From assembly GCA_028705415.1 (NCBI GenBank), contig JAQWDO010000006.1:1-23808 (forward strand): a stretch of DNA of 23,808 bases, given 5' to 3'. The stretch's first letter is position 1; every line of letters begins with the position of its first letter. Positions 14,407-22,066 of this stretch are shown in pieces. The notes beneath the pieces are model-generated. The model saw only the letters and a program-made list of their open reading frames with translations. It had not been told where the DNA came from and did not search any database. This DNA is from Dehalococcoidales bacterium (lineage in GTDB: Bacteria > Chloroflexota > Dehalococcoidia > Dehalococcoidales > CSSed11-197). The position numbers and the translations under genes are program-made.

Positions 14407-16959
14407 TCAAATCAGGCTCAAACCGAGGCTGATAGATACGGCTGCAAAAATTGCCCCTATTACCGTAAGAATTATAATGGTGGTCATCTGATTTGAGGAG
14501 AGCACACGCTTTACAATACTTTTTACCAGGGCTTCTTCAGCCTTTTTCATGGCTTCTTCGGCCTTTATAGCCGCTTCTGCTGCCATGGTTTCGGCTGCTT
14601 CACTGGCACGTGCGCTTGCTTCCATTGCCTTGCGGGCAGCTTCTTCTGAAGCTGCCCTGGCGGTCATGGCGATCTCTCTTGCTTTTTGTGCAGCTTCTTC
14701 AGCTTCACGAGTGGCTTTTTGTGCCGCTTCCTGTGATGACTTTATCGCTGTTTCAGCAGCAGCTTTGGCTTCTTCCGCTTTCTTTGATGCTTCTGCTGCC
14801 ATGGTTTCGGCAGTTTCACTGGCACGGGTACTTGCTTCCACTGCCTTACGCGAAGATTCTTCCGATGCCTCCCGGGCAGAGACCGCAATATCCCTGGCCT
14901 TCTGCGCAGATTCTTCGGCATCTCTGGTAGCTTTCAGCGCCGCCTCCTGCGAGGATTTGACCGCTAGTTCAGCTGCGTTTTTTGCTTCTTCCGATGACTG
15001 TTGTGCACTTAAGGCCATTTCTCTGGCTTTTTGTGATGATTCTTCGGCTTCACGAGTGGCTTTTTGTGCCGCTTCCCGGGCTGCCTTTATCGCTGCTTCA
15101 GCAGCAGCTTTGGCTTCCTCGGCTTTTTTGAATGCTTCTGCCGCCATCGCTTCGGCTGTTGCGCTGGCAGAAGCGCTTGCCTCAGTCGCCTTGCGGGCTG
15201 CTTCCTCTGATGCCTCCCGGGCGGATACAGCAATTTCCCTGGCATTTTGCGCAGATTCCTCGGCATCTCTGGTAGCCTTCAGTGCCGCTTCTCTGGAAGC
15301 TTTTATAGCTGATTCAGCAGCAGATTTGGCCTCCTGGCTGGACGCTTCGGCCGCTAACGCCACCTTTTCAGCTTTTAAGGCGCTTTCCTGCGCAACTTTT
15401 CTGGCCTCCTGTATACTTGCAGATGCTTCTTCGCTCATGGTTCGGGCAGCTTCGTCAGCAGCTAGCCGCGCAGCTTCTGCAGCACCTGTAGCAGTTTCAG
15501 CAGCCTGACGTGACATTACAGCCAGATCCTCAGCACGGCTCACCAGTTGATGCAATACTCCCGCGGAGGCTTCTATAGCCTGATCACCGGCAGCATCGGC
15601 AATTTCTGCCTTTTTAACCGTTTCCCTGGCCACCTTGTAACCTTTTTCGGCGGCTTCCCGGGCATGGTTTCCAGCCTCTTCAAGGCTGGCGGCCAGGTGC
15701 TCTGAAACTCCGGTTGCGGCAAGGTAGGCTTCATCGGCAGCAATTTCAGCAAGTTCAGATTTCCGCCTCAGGTCTTCTGCAGCCTGATAAGCGGCAGCAG
15801 CAGCGCGTTTAGCCTGCCTGCCGCTGGCTTCAGCTTCCCTGGCATTTTCCATATCAGCGTTTTCAGAAAGCTTCGCCATAGCCTGAGTAGCTACATCAAC
15901 AGCATCATCCGCATTTTTTGCGGCATTTTTTGCATTTTTTATACTGGCTAAAACAGCATCCCTGGCCTCAAGTGCCATATTCTCAGCCCTGGCAGCTGCC
16001 TCTTCTGCGGCTCTTTGGGCACGTGCGGCAGCTTCTTTGGCGGCCAGTTCCGCCTCCTCTGCCCGGTTGGTTGCTTCTTCTGCCGCATAACGGGCGCCGA
16101 TAGCAGTATCTTCTGCTTTCAGCGCGGCTTCTTCTGCCCTTCGTGCAGCCTCTTCTGCCAATTGCATGGCTTGTTCTGCGGATGCACGGGAACTGGCACT
16201 TGCCTCTTCAGCGCGCCTGGCAGCTTCTGCAGCTGCCGCACCGGCTGCATCTGAGGCTTCTTTGGCTGCTTTTATGGCTGCTTCAGCTTCCGCACAAGCA
16301 TGGGAGGATGCTTTTTTAGCTGCGCTGACTGCTTCTGCCAAAGCTGCTCTTAATGCGGTATCCACGGACTCTGCTTTTGAAATAGCGTCCTTTGAAGCCT
16401 GGGTTGCTTCCTGAGAAACCTGACGAGATATTGCAGCAGCTTCTTGAGCGGCCTTGACTGCCTTGTCTGCCTCTTTTGCAGCAGATATCGCTGCCTGGTT
16501 GGAAGTCTTGGTTGCTTCTTCTGCTGCCTGCCGTGCTTTTTCGCCAGCAATTTCGGCTTTTTCGGCAGCTTCTACAGCTGCCTGGTGAAAGGATTCCACC
16601 GCTTTGATTGTCTGCTTTTCTGCCTCTTCAGACCTTAAAGCAGCCAGGTCGGCCGCACGGGTGGCTTTTTCTGCGGTGGTCTCAGCTCTGGTAACAGCTT
16701 CAGCGGCTGCCTTGGTAGCGATATCGGCTGCATTTTGGCCGGCGGCGCGAGCTTCATCTGCTCTCTTCGCGGCCTCACTGGAAGCGGTAGTGGCTGTATG
16801 AGCGGCATCACTTGCTGAGCGGGAGGCCTTCTCAGCCCTCAATGCGGCTTCAGCAGCCGCACGGATGTTTTCTTCCATCTCGTCAAGAATTACTGGCAGG
16901 GGTTTGGTCAGGATTTTGGGGGTTTCGGAAGCCTGGGCTTTTTCTTCTTTCTCCGCCAT
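14407..16959 (-). CDS. Long alanine-rich 11-residue-repeat rod protein with C-terminal membrane anchor
   Basis: I do not recognise a named family. The 850-residue protein has a short polar head (MAEKEEKAQ, then KPLPVILDEMEENI) and then about 790 residues of Ala/Glu/Lys/Arg-rich helix with almost no proline, glycine or aromatic residue. The phase is 11 residues, as in EAKAAAETAIK, SSQEAAQKATR and EAEEAAQKARE, a hendecad pattern known from right-handed coiled coils and LEA-like helices. Residues 543-801 contain near-identical 72-residue units. It ends with basic KRV and a single membrane helix (MTTIIILTVIGAIF onwards) with no tail after it. There is no signal peptide, so it should be a tail-anchored cytoplasmic rod, roughly 120 nm if fully extended. 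GGAAAGGG precedes the ATG. A structural, spacer or stress-protein role is possible; none is shown. Confidence 0.85.
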   Translation of the reverse strand: MAEKEEKAQASETPKILTKPLPVILDEMEENIRAAAEAALRAEKASRSASDAAHTATTASSEAAKRADEARAAGQNAADIATKAAAEAVTRAETTAEKATRAADLAALRSEEAEKQTIKAVESFHQAAVEAAEKAEIAGEKARQAAEEATKTSNQAAISAAKEADKAVKAAQEAAAISRQVSQEATQASKDAISKAESVDTALRAALAEAVSAAKKASSHACAEAEAAIKAAKEASDAAGAAAAEAARRAEEASASSRASAEQAMQLAEEAARRAEEAALKAEDTAIGARYAAEEATNRAEEAELAAKEAAARAQRAAEEAAARAENMALEARDAVLASIKNAKNAAKNADDAVDVATQAMAKLSENADMENAREAEASGRQAKRAAAAAYQAAEDLRRKSELAEIAADEAYLAATGVSEHLAASLEEAGNHAREAAEKGYKVARETVKKAEIADAAGDQAIEASAGVLHQLVSRAEDLAVMSRQAAETATGAAEAARLAADEAARTMSEEASASIQEARKVAQESALKAEKVALAAEASSQEAKSAAESAIKASREAALKATRDAEESAQNAREIAVSAREASEEAARKATEASASASATAEAMAAEAFKKAEEAKAAAEAAIKAAREAAQKATREAEESSQKAREMALSAQQSSEEAKNAAELAVKSSQEAALKATRDAEESAQKARDIAVSAREASEESSRKAVEASTRASETAETMAAEASKKAEEAKAAAETAIKSSQEAAQKATREAEEAAQKAREIAMTARAASEEAARKAMEASARASEAAETMAAEAAIKAEEAMKKAEEALVKSIVKRVLSSNQMTTIIILTVIGAIFAAVSISLGLSLI
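14557..15333 (-). repeat. Tandem 216-bp coding repeats in the alanine-rich gene
   Basis: Four in-frame units on the minus strand: 15333-15118 (216 bp), 15117-14989 (a short 129-bp unit), 14988-14773 (216 bp) and 14772-14557 (216 bp). Each full unit encodes 72 residues, six 11-residue turns plus six. The short unit lacks the last 29 residues. The units begin EAKxAAExAIK, and full-length ones carry TAExMAAEA near their end. This points to expansion by unequal recombination or slippage. Confidence 0.8.
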
Positions 16960-17016
16960 ACTTATCCCTTTCCGGGTAAATTAGCTACCCGCCTGCTTGT
17001 ATGCTTACACCAGTAA

Positions 17017-17022
17017 ATTATA
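17017..17022 (-). promoter_or_regulatory. -10 element of the alanine-rich gene
   Basis: A perfect TATAAT on the minus strand, 58 nt before the ATG, with only a weak TTTATT 17 bp upstream as -35. The leader contains a CGGGTA/TACCCG hairpin (16973-16991) close to the ribosome site. Confidence 0.4.
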
Positions 17023-17082
17023 GCTGAAGGTGTGAGGGAAATAAACGGTATCGAGATACAGGTTAAAGAAAGATAAATTTTT

Positions 17083-17838
17083 CTATGCCAGCAACTGGCG
17101 GAGCTCCTGTTCAACGGCGGCGAATTCTCGCGTTGTTCTCAAGCGTGGCCTGGTCATGTTGATATCAAGGACGGTTTTAATGGTGGTTGGCCGGTTGGAA
17201 AGGACAATCACCCGGTCTGCCATGAATACTGCTTCTTCAGGATCATGAGTCACCCACAGCAGGCTCATTTGCTTTTCCCGCCAGATACGTATGATTTCAT
17301 CTTGAAGCTCTTCCCTGGTAACAACGTCCAGGCCCGTAAGGGGTTCATCCATAAGCAAAATACGCGGATTGGTTACCAGTGCCCGGGCAAGAGATACCCG
17401 CTGTCGCATGCCTCCGCTTAACTGGTGCGGGTAGCTGCCTCCAAAATCAATCAGGTTAACCATACCAAGCGCCAGATTAACCAAGTTCAAATCTGTTTCC
17501 GAAGCCTTCTTTCCGACAAGTTCAAAAGGCAAAGCTACATTAGCAGCCGCTGTTCGCCATGGAAGCAGGCGGGGTTCCTGGAACACCACACCGATTTCCT
17601 GGCGGGCAGTGCCAGGCCTGCCATTGTCTTTACCATGAATAAGAATGTTTCCTTGGTGACTGGGCATAAGCCCTGCAACAATACGCAGCAAGGTAGTTTT
17701 ACCACATCCGGAAGGCCCGAGGATGCAAACAACCTCCTCACTGTTAACTGTAAAGGAGATATCCTGAAGAACCCTCAAGTCTTCAAAGGAATGCGAAATA
17801 CCGTTTACTTCTAGAACTATACTTCCTGCGGTTTCCAT
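17083..17838 (-). CDS. NitT/TauT-type ABC transporter ATP-binding protein
   Basis: The 251-residue ATPase that powers the transporter from the cytoplasmic face. It has Walker A GPSGCGKTT (residues 41-49), the Q-loop VFQEPRLLPW typical of nitrate/sulfonate/taurine importers, the signature LSGGMRQRVSLARAL, Walker B RILLMDEPLTGLD and the H-loop WVTHDPEEA. All catalytic parts are intact. It overlaps the permease gene by 22 nt and is the last gene of the four-gene operon that starts with the prenyltransferase. The substrate is not readable from this subunit. Confidence 0.94.
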   Translation of the reverse strand: METAGSIVLEVNGISHSFEDLRVLQDISFTVNSEEVVCILGPSGCGKTTLLRIVAGLMPSHQGNILIHGKDNGRPGTARQEIGVVFQEPRLLPWRTAAANVALPFELVGKKASETDLNLVNLALGMVNLIDFGGSYPHQLSGGMRQRVSLARALVTNPRILLMDEPLTGLDVVTREELQDEIIRIWREKQMSLLWVTHDPEEAVFMADRVIVLSNRPTTIKTVLDINMTRPRLRTTREFAAVEQELRQLLA

Positions 17839-18575
17839 TTTCGTATGAACTTTTTATCAATATATTTAAATATCCCGTAATCAAACATGATAAGAATAGC
17901 AGCAAAAGCCAGCGTCCAGCCAAAAACCTGCTCTATTCTGTAACTCCCAAATGCAATTGAAAGCATATAGCCCATACCTGAAGCGGCACCGAAGATTTCG
18001 CCAAGAATAACCACTTTCCAGGCAACCATCATTGAACTGCGAGTTGCAGCAAAAATATATGGGTAAAGCATTGGCATAATCACTTTGTTTAAAATACGCC
18101 AGCGCGAGCTTGTATAGACCGAAGCCATCTCAGTCAGATTAGAATCAAGCTCTTTTAAACCTTCCCAAATGTTTATGATAAAAAACGGCGCTACCGCCGA
18201 AGCCACTGCCAGAATCGGAGTAGTATCTGAAAGGCCGAACCATAGCACGAATATAAGTGCCCAGCAGATTGTGGGAACCGATTGCAACAGGGGATAAATC
18301 ACCGCCTTGACGGTTATTTCCATAAAATGCCAGTAACGGGTGGAAAGTCCCAATACTGCCCCTACAGCAGAGCCAATGGCAGTACCTGCTACAACCCGGT
18401 AAGTAGATATACCAATGTGCTCCCAGGAGCTGGAAGAGGTAATAATAACCCAGAGCGCCCGAACGGTCTGCCAGGGGGTTGGGAAAAGTGCAGAGTTGGA
18501 AAACGCTGCTATCGCCCACCAGACAAGCCAGAAAAGCAGGACGGCAAGCGCTGCCATGCCCAGTTTTTTTACCAT
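17817..18575 (-). CDS. NitT/TauT-type ABC transporter permease
   Basis: A 252-residue inner-membrane channel subunit of the SsuC/TauC type with about six helices. The EAA loop that contacts the ATPase is visible as EGLKELDSNLTEMA followed by SSRWRILNKVIMPMLYPYI (Gly-x7-Ile-x2-Pro-like spacing). Its start overlaps the stop of the binding-protein gene by 7 nt and its end overlaps the ATPase gene by 22 nt, so the three transporter parts are made together. It may also serve the orphan binding protein encoded at 22067-23059. Confidence 0.93.
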   Translation of the reverse strand: MVKKLGMAALAVLLFWLVWWAIAAFSNSALFPTPWQTVRALWVIITSSSSWEHIGISTYRVVAGTAIGSAVGAVLGLSTRYWHFMEITVKAVIYPLLQSVPTICWALIFVLWFGLSDTTPILAVASAVAPFFIINIWEGLKELDSNLTEMASVYTSSRWRILNKVIMPMLYPYIFAATRSSMMVAWKVVILGEIFGAASGMGYMLSIAFGSYRIEQVFGWTLAFAAILIMFDYGIFKYIDKKFIRKWKPQEV

Positions 18576-19558
18576 TCTACAAATAATTCTTCCGTTTGAG
18601 GTATAGAACTGATTATACCCCGATCCTCAACAAAACCAAAAATTGCCATTACCGCTTGCTCCAATTCACCTTCAATTGAATCGAAGGTGACCGAATAGTG
18701 CTTCAAATAAGCGTTCTGGTAAAAATTTGCATCTCCACCAAATTGGTTAACATACTCCCGGGAGAGTGCTTCAAGCCGGGCCTCACCATATTCCCGGCTC
18801 TCTTTTAACAGTTCATATACCGCTTCTACCACTTCGGGGTTTTCCTCGAGGTAGTCAGAACGCACTGTCAGAAAAGATGCTGGATTATATGTGCCGTAAA
18901 TACCGGTAAACGTATTATCCAGATTCCATAAAACCTGCAGGTCCTCAGAATAATATGCCTGTACGGAAGGGTCACCCAAAACCACCGCCGCATCCAGATC
19001 ACCCTTGCGGACAAATTCAAGCAGTTGCGGAGGGCCTCCATCAACCAGGGTAACAGAGCTTTCACTTATGCCATATTCGCTTTTTAGTAAACCGATAAAA
19101 GTACTGGCAATCCCACTGTTTAAACCGGGAACGCCGATTTTTTTACCAGCAAGATCTGCCGGTGATGAAAAGGCGCTATTTTTCTTTACATAAACTAAAG
19201 CCACGCCGTTATCAGTTTCAACCCCGCTGTGGGCCAGGTAGACTGCCATTGCCTTTATATCGAATGACGTAACCTCTCTGCTGATGGCAAAGGCGGCGGT
19301 ATTCATAGCTCCAATCGGATAATTGCCGGCCATCATCTGATCATCAAAAGCAAGCGACTGGTCAATAATAACATCCACCTCTTCTGAAACCACTTCACCG
19401 CTGACAATTCCATATGTACACAGCCAGCTTCCAAAATAGGGCGCCATTACGATTTTTACAGCAGGTTTTTCATGCCATCCAAAACATCCGGCAAGCGCAA
19501 CGCACAAAACAATCACGGCAACAAACGGCAGGATTTTTAAATTACTAATTTTTTTCAT
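18569..19558 (-). CDS. NitT/TauT-type ABC substrate-binding lipoprotein (SBP1)
   Basis: A 329-residue lipoprotein that catches the substrate outside the membrane. The signal peptide ends in the lipobox ALAGC (Cys25). The NMT1/SsuA-like fold is seen in VKIVMAPYF, DLAGKKIGVPGLNSG, the hinge region GDLDAAVVLGDPSVQ and a helical C-terminus. Although ATG 19585 is in frame, ATG 19558 has GGAGGT eight bases upstream and opens directly into the basic MKKISN, so I use it. It lies 24 nt after the prenyltransferase stop. SBP2 at 22067-23059 is a clear paralogue (shared KIVM...YF start, DLxGKKIGV, GDPS and the RGxIxxIP ending). Ligand unknown; the relatives bind taurine, sulfonates, nitrate, pyrimidines or aromatic compounds. 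Confidence 0.93.
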   Translation of the reverse strand: MKKISNLKILPFVAVIVLCVALAGCFGWHEKPAVKIVMAPYFGSWLCTYGIVSGEVVSEEVDVIIDQSLAFDDQMMAGNYPIGAMNTAAFAISREVTSFDIKAMAVYLAHSGVETDNGVALVYVKKNSAFSSPADLAGKKIGVPGLNSGIASTFIGLLKSEYGISESSVTLVDGGPPQLLEFVRKGDLDAAVVLGDPSVQAYYSEDLQVLWNLDNTFTGIYGTYNPASFLTVRSDYLEENPEVVEAVYELLKESREYGEARLEALSREYVNQFGGDANFYQNAYLKHYSVTFDSIEGELEQAVMAIFGFVEDRGIISSIPQTEELFVEW

Positions 19559-19581
19559 CTTTCCGGACCTCCAGTAAATTA

Positions 19582-20544
19582 TCAAAAGTCCAATAACCCA
19601 TTTAGCAAAAAGGTAAGACTAAGGGTAAGCGGGCTGAACATCAAACCATAAAAACCATATCGGCAGCTAAAAGCAAGCCCCTGCGGATTACGCCAGTTGC
19701 CACGAGCAACATTGATTGCAGAACGTAATATAAAATATGCGGGGATTATGTTTAAGAGTGCAAACAGGGATTGGGAAAGGATAAAAGCGGGAGCAAAGAG
19801 AACTATGGCCACAGCCATCAGGATTACATAAAGTTTGCTCATCTTTTCCTTGCCGAATATCACTACCAGAGTGCGTTTGCCGGCGTTTTTATCGGCCTCA
19901 AAATCCGGAAACTCACGAAGCAGCTTGATTGCAGGAACAGCAAACAGTTGGGTTGAAGCCACCGCAACCGGAAACCAGCTCAATCCCGCCTGGGTATAAT
20001 AAATGGTAAACACAAGAATAAAATAAGCCAGCGCCATGAATATTTCGCCCAGGCCACGGTAGGCCGCTTTTACCGGCGGAGCAGTATAAAACCATCCGAT
20101 GAGTATCCCAGCCGCCCCCAGCGGTATAGTCCATGCGCCAGTGCCAAAAACAAACTGGAGGATAATGCCCACCGGCATTGCCAGCAGGAAGAAGATAATA
20201 GATGCAACCAGAGCATGCTTGCGCTTGATAAGCCCTTTTACCAGCACCCGTGTGCCACCGGTACTGGTAACACTCTGGTTTTCCCCGCCAAGGCGTGTAG
20301 CATTGGCGCTGTCTGTTTCATAATCAAAGTACTCGTTTGAAATAAAGGACCCATCAGCAATAAAAAACACCGAAAGCAGGGTAAGGGCGAAAACCGCCCA
20401 ATCGAAACTACCGGTTACATACCAGGCAAGCACTCCGCCCAGTATTATGCGAAACACCGGCGCAATATGTTTGGGCAGTTCCTGAATTTCTATCCATGCA
20501 CGCAATGTGCTGGTTGAGCCGTTATTGGAAAGTTGTTGTTTCAT
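19582..20544 (-). CDS. UbiA-family prenyltransferase, MenA-like
   Basis: An integral membrane enzyme that joins a polyprenyl chain to an aromatic acceptor. The two Asp-rich motifs that hold Mg-prenyl diphosphate are present: NEYFDYETDSAN (Asp74, Asp78) and DFEADKNAGKRTL (Asp214, Asp218). About eight or nine helices are visible. The pieces TAPPVKAAYRGLGE and NEYFDYETD recall MenA (1,4-dihydroxy-2-naphthoate prenyltransferase) more than UbiA, but the acceptor is not certain. The frame stays open upstream to 20682, but that extension runs through the promoter box; ATG 20544 (MKQQLSNN, 320 aa) gives the usual length. No Shine-Dalgarno is seen. It leads an operon with the ABC transporter, with SBP1 starting 24 nt after its stop. 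Confidence 0.88.
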   Translation of the reverse strand: MKQQLSNNGSTSTLRAWIEIQELPKHIAPVFRIILGGVLAWYVTGSFDWAVFALTLLSVFFIADGSFISNEYFDYETDSANATRLGGENQSVTSTGGTRVLVKGLIKRKHALVASIIFFLLAMPVGIILQFVFGTGAWTIPLGAAGILIGWFYTAPPVKAAYRGLGEIFMALAYFILVFTIYYTQAGLSWFPVAVASTQLFAVPAIKLLREFPDFEADKNAGKRTLVVIFGKEKMSKLYVILMAVAIVLFAPAFILSQSLFALLNIIPAYFILRSAINVARGNWRNPQGLAFSCRYGFYGLMFSPLTLSLTFLLNGLLDF

Positions 20545-20553
20545 TACGCGTGT

Positions 20554-20580
20554 AGCCGGCAGACAAATACCCAACCGGCT
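20554..20580 (-). repeat. AGCCGG/CCGGCT leader hairpin, copy B
   Basis: AGCCGG (20554-20559) and CCGGCT (20575-20580) enclose a 15-nt loop with CAAATACC. The predicted transcription start (about 20579) falls at its outer edge, so it would be the first structure of the prenyltransferase mRNA, ending about 10 nt before the ATG. It is a near-copy of the hairpin at 14372-14400. Confidence 0.45.
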
Positions 20581-20585
20581 TACAA

Positions 20586-20631
20586 ATATTAGCAAACACG
20601 CAGGGTGTTTGTCATGAGCCCCCGGGGCCCA
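20586..20631 (-). promoter_or_regulatory. Shared 22-nt promoter box, copy 1 (prenyltransferase operon)
   Basis: Read on the minus strand, a GC-rich element GGGCCCCGGGGGCTC abuts the -35-like ATGACA. An 18-bp spacer and TAATAT (20591-20586) follow. The box core is 20610-20631 and is identical over 22 bases to 23121-23142. The spacer carries a perfect CAAACAC/GTGTTTG dyad (20593-20611). The box is 66 bp before the prenyltransferase ATG. On the plus strand it also lies about 95 bp before the nitroreductase gene. Confidence 0.65.
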
Positions 20632-20724
20632 TGCCATACAACTGTTAAATGATTTAAAATGTAGACTGCCCTCCTGCCACATTGTTATTAATAACTAAGT
20701 TCAACTGCATGTTACGGAGAATAT

Positions 20725-22038
20725 ATGAATTATGACGACCTGTTAAATATACTGCACAATAGAGTGAGCGTGCGCCGCTTCGATACAACAGCGGTGGAAA
20801 CTGGCACTATAAACAGCCTGTTAGAAGCGGGAGACAGGATACTTGCAGCCTGTGATGTAAAACCCTGCCAGTTCCAAATAATTCAAAGAGAACAGGACAG
20901 GCGGCAAATTGTTAATTCCTGGCAGGAATTCTATAAAGATAATTTCTACATCGAGCAAACCCGTATTGATGCTTTGAGGCTGCCCTTTCTTAGAAAGGCT
21001 GAAGCAGAACCTCCCTTTATGAATGCCCCGGTTTTCATTCTGGCAACCGGCAACAGAAAGGCATACGACGAGGAAAAGGTTGCTAACGCCTTTTACCATC
21101 AAAGGGGTGGAGCAGAAGCCCTCTATATGCGCGATATGGCTACTGCCACCTTCAGTTTGATATTGGCCACAACAATCCTGGGCCTGGGCTCGTTATGGGT
21201 CAGCGTTGGCAGAAACTGGGACACGAGTATAAAGAGCATCTTGCGCCTTCCTGCGCTGACTGATATACACACACTGATCGCAGTGGGTTATCCCGGTTAT
21301 CAACCTGAGGAATCGAGGCGCAGGAAGATGGCGGACATGGTTCACAAGGAAGAATATAACATGGATCTGTACAGAACCCAGGAAGATATTGTTGATTTTC
21401 TCCACAACCTGAGAAAAATAACAGAGCCTCACTACTTAAAAACAGAAGGCCGGAAGAAAATAAAAAATGAAAATATCGCATATTCGGCTAAAAGGCTCTC
21501 TGATTATCTGAATTTATTGGACAGCGCCTATAATGAGACAGCCTTTGCAGAAAACCCGGTACCTCAGGAATATATCACCAGGATACTCGAAGCCTCCCGC
21601 TGGACAATGTCGGGAGCAAATGCCCAGCCATGGGAATTTTTGATCGTACAAGAAAAGGTTGGGAGAGAAAGGATTTTTTCAAGCGAAGGTGGCTCGGCAT
21701 TACAGTCAGAAAGCCTTAAAAACTTCCCCTCATCTGAAACCGGCTATTTCAGGAATGCTCCTGCTTATGTACTGGTTCTGGGGGACAGACGGCCTTTTCA
21801 GGCCACAGTGCTTGGTGCCAGTTTCCTGCAGACTGACGGCGCCGGAGATGCCATTTACTATAAAAACATGGCCAATGCAATCCACACCATCCGTCTTGCT
21901 TCAGCTTCCCTGGGAATGAGCACAATTTGTAAATCTGTCAACCGGCAATGGGAGGACAGCCTCAAAAGCGTCTTTAATATACCCCGCTTGATGGATATTC
22001 TCGGCATTATTGCTCTAGGTTTTCCCAAAACCAAGTAG
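20725..22038 (+). CDS. Fused double-domain nitroreductase-family protein
   Basis: A 437-residue protein made of two nitroreductase folds in tandem (about 1-225 and 250-437), where the family is normally one domain that dimerises. Both halves share the ending pattern DSxKSIxxxP...IxxLIAxGYP/GFP, and both have the AxxxxxLAxxxLGxGS-type helix. Half 1 keeps the FMN phosphate motif RVSVRRF (Arg13, Ser15, Arg17), but its second loop is altered to CDVKPCQF. Half 2 keeps SGANAQPWEF (Asn299, Gln301, Trp303), but its first motif is AYNETAF, without the arginines. In known nitroreductases these two motifs meet across the dimer interface. The substrate is unknown; relatives reduce nitro groups, flavin, quinones, or dehalogenate. 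GGAG lies 6 nt before the ATG. It sits between the two binding-protein genes. Confidence 0.87.
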   Translation: MNYDDLLNILHNRVSVRRFDTTAVETGTINSLLEAGDRILAACDVKPCQFQIIQREQDRRQIVNSWQEFYKDNFYIEQTRIDALRLPFLRKAEAEPPFMNAPVFILATGNRKAYDEEKVANAFYHQRGGAEALYMRDMATATFSLILATTILGLGSLWVSVGRNWDTSIKSILRLPALTDIHTLIAVGYPGYQPEESRRRKMADMVHKEEYNMDLYRTQEDIVDFLHNLRKITEPHYLKTEGRKKIKNENIAYSAKRLSDYLNLLDSAYNETAFAENPVPQEYITRILEASRWTMSGANAQPWEFLIVQEKVGRERIFSSEGGSALQSESLKNFPSSETGYFRNAPAYVLVLGDRRPFQATVLGASFLQTDGAGDAIYYKNMANAIHTIRLASASLGMSTICKSVNRQWEDSLKSVFNIPRLMDILGIIALGFPKTK

Positions 22039-22066
22039 GCTTACCAATCTTTGCTGGAGGCGTGTG

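Noticed and set aside
14557..15333. CRISPR-like repeat array
   Set aside because: The repeats are in-frame coding units of 216 and 129 bp with no unique spacers.
14549..15508. 319-residue Ala/Ser-rich open frame on the plus strand
   Set aside because: It is the antisense shadow of the repetitive alanine-rich gene; repeated Ala/Glu codons leave the opposite strand open.
20545..20682. N-terminal extension of the prenyltransferase
   Set aside because: The extra 46 residues run through the shared promoter box and its -10, do not look like a transit or membrane segment of the family, and have no ribosome site.
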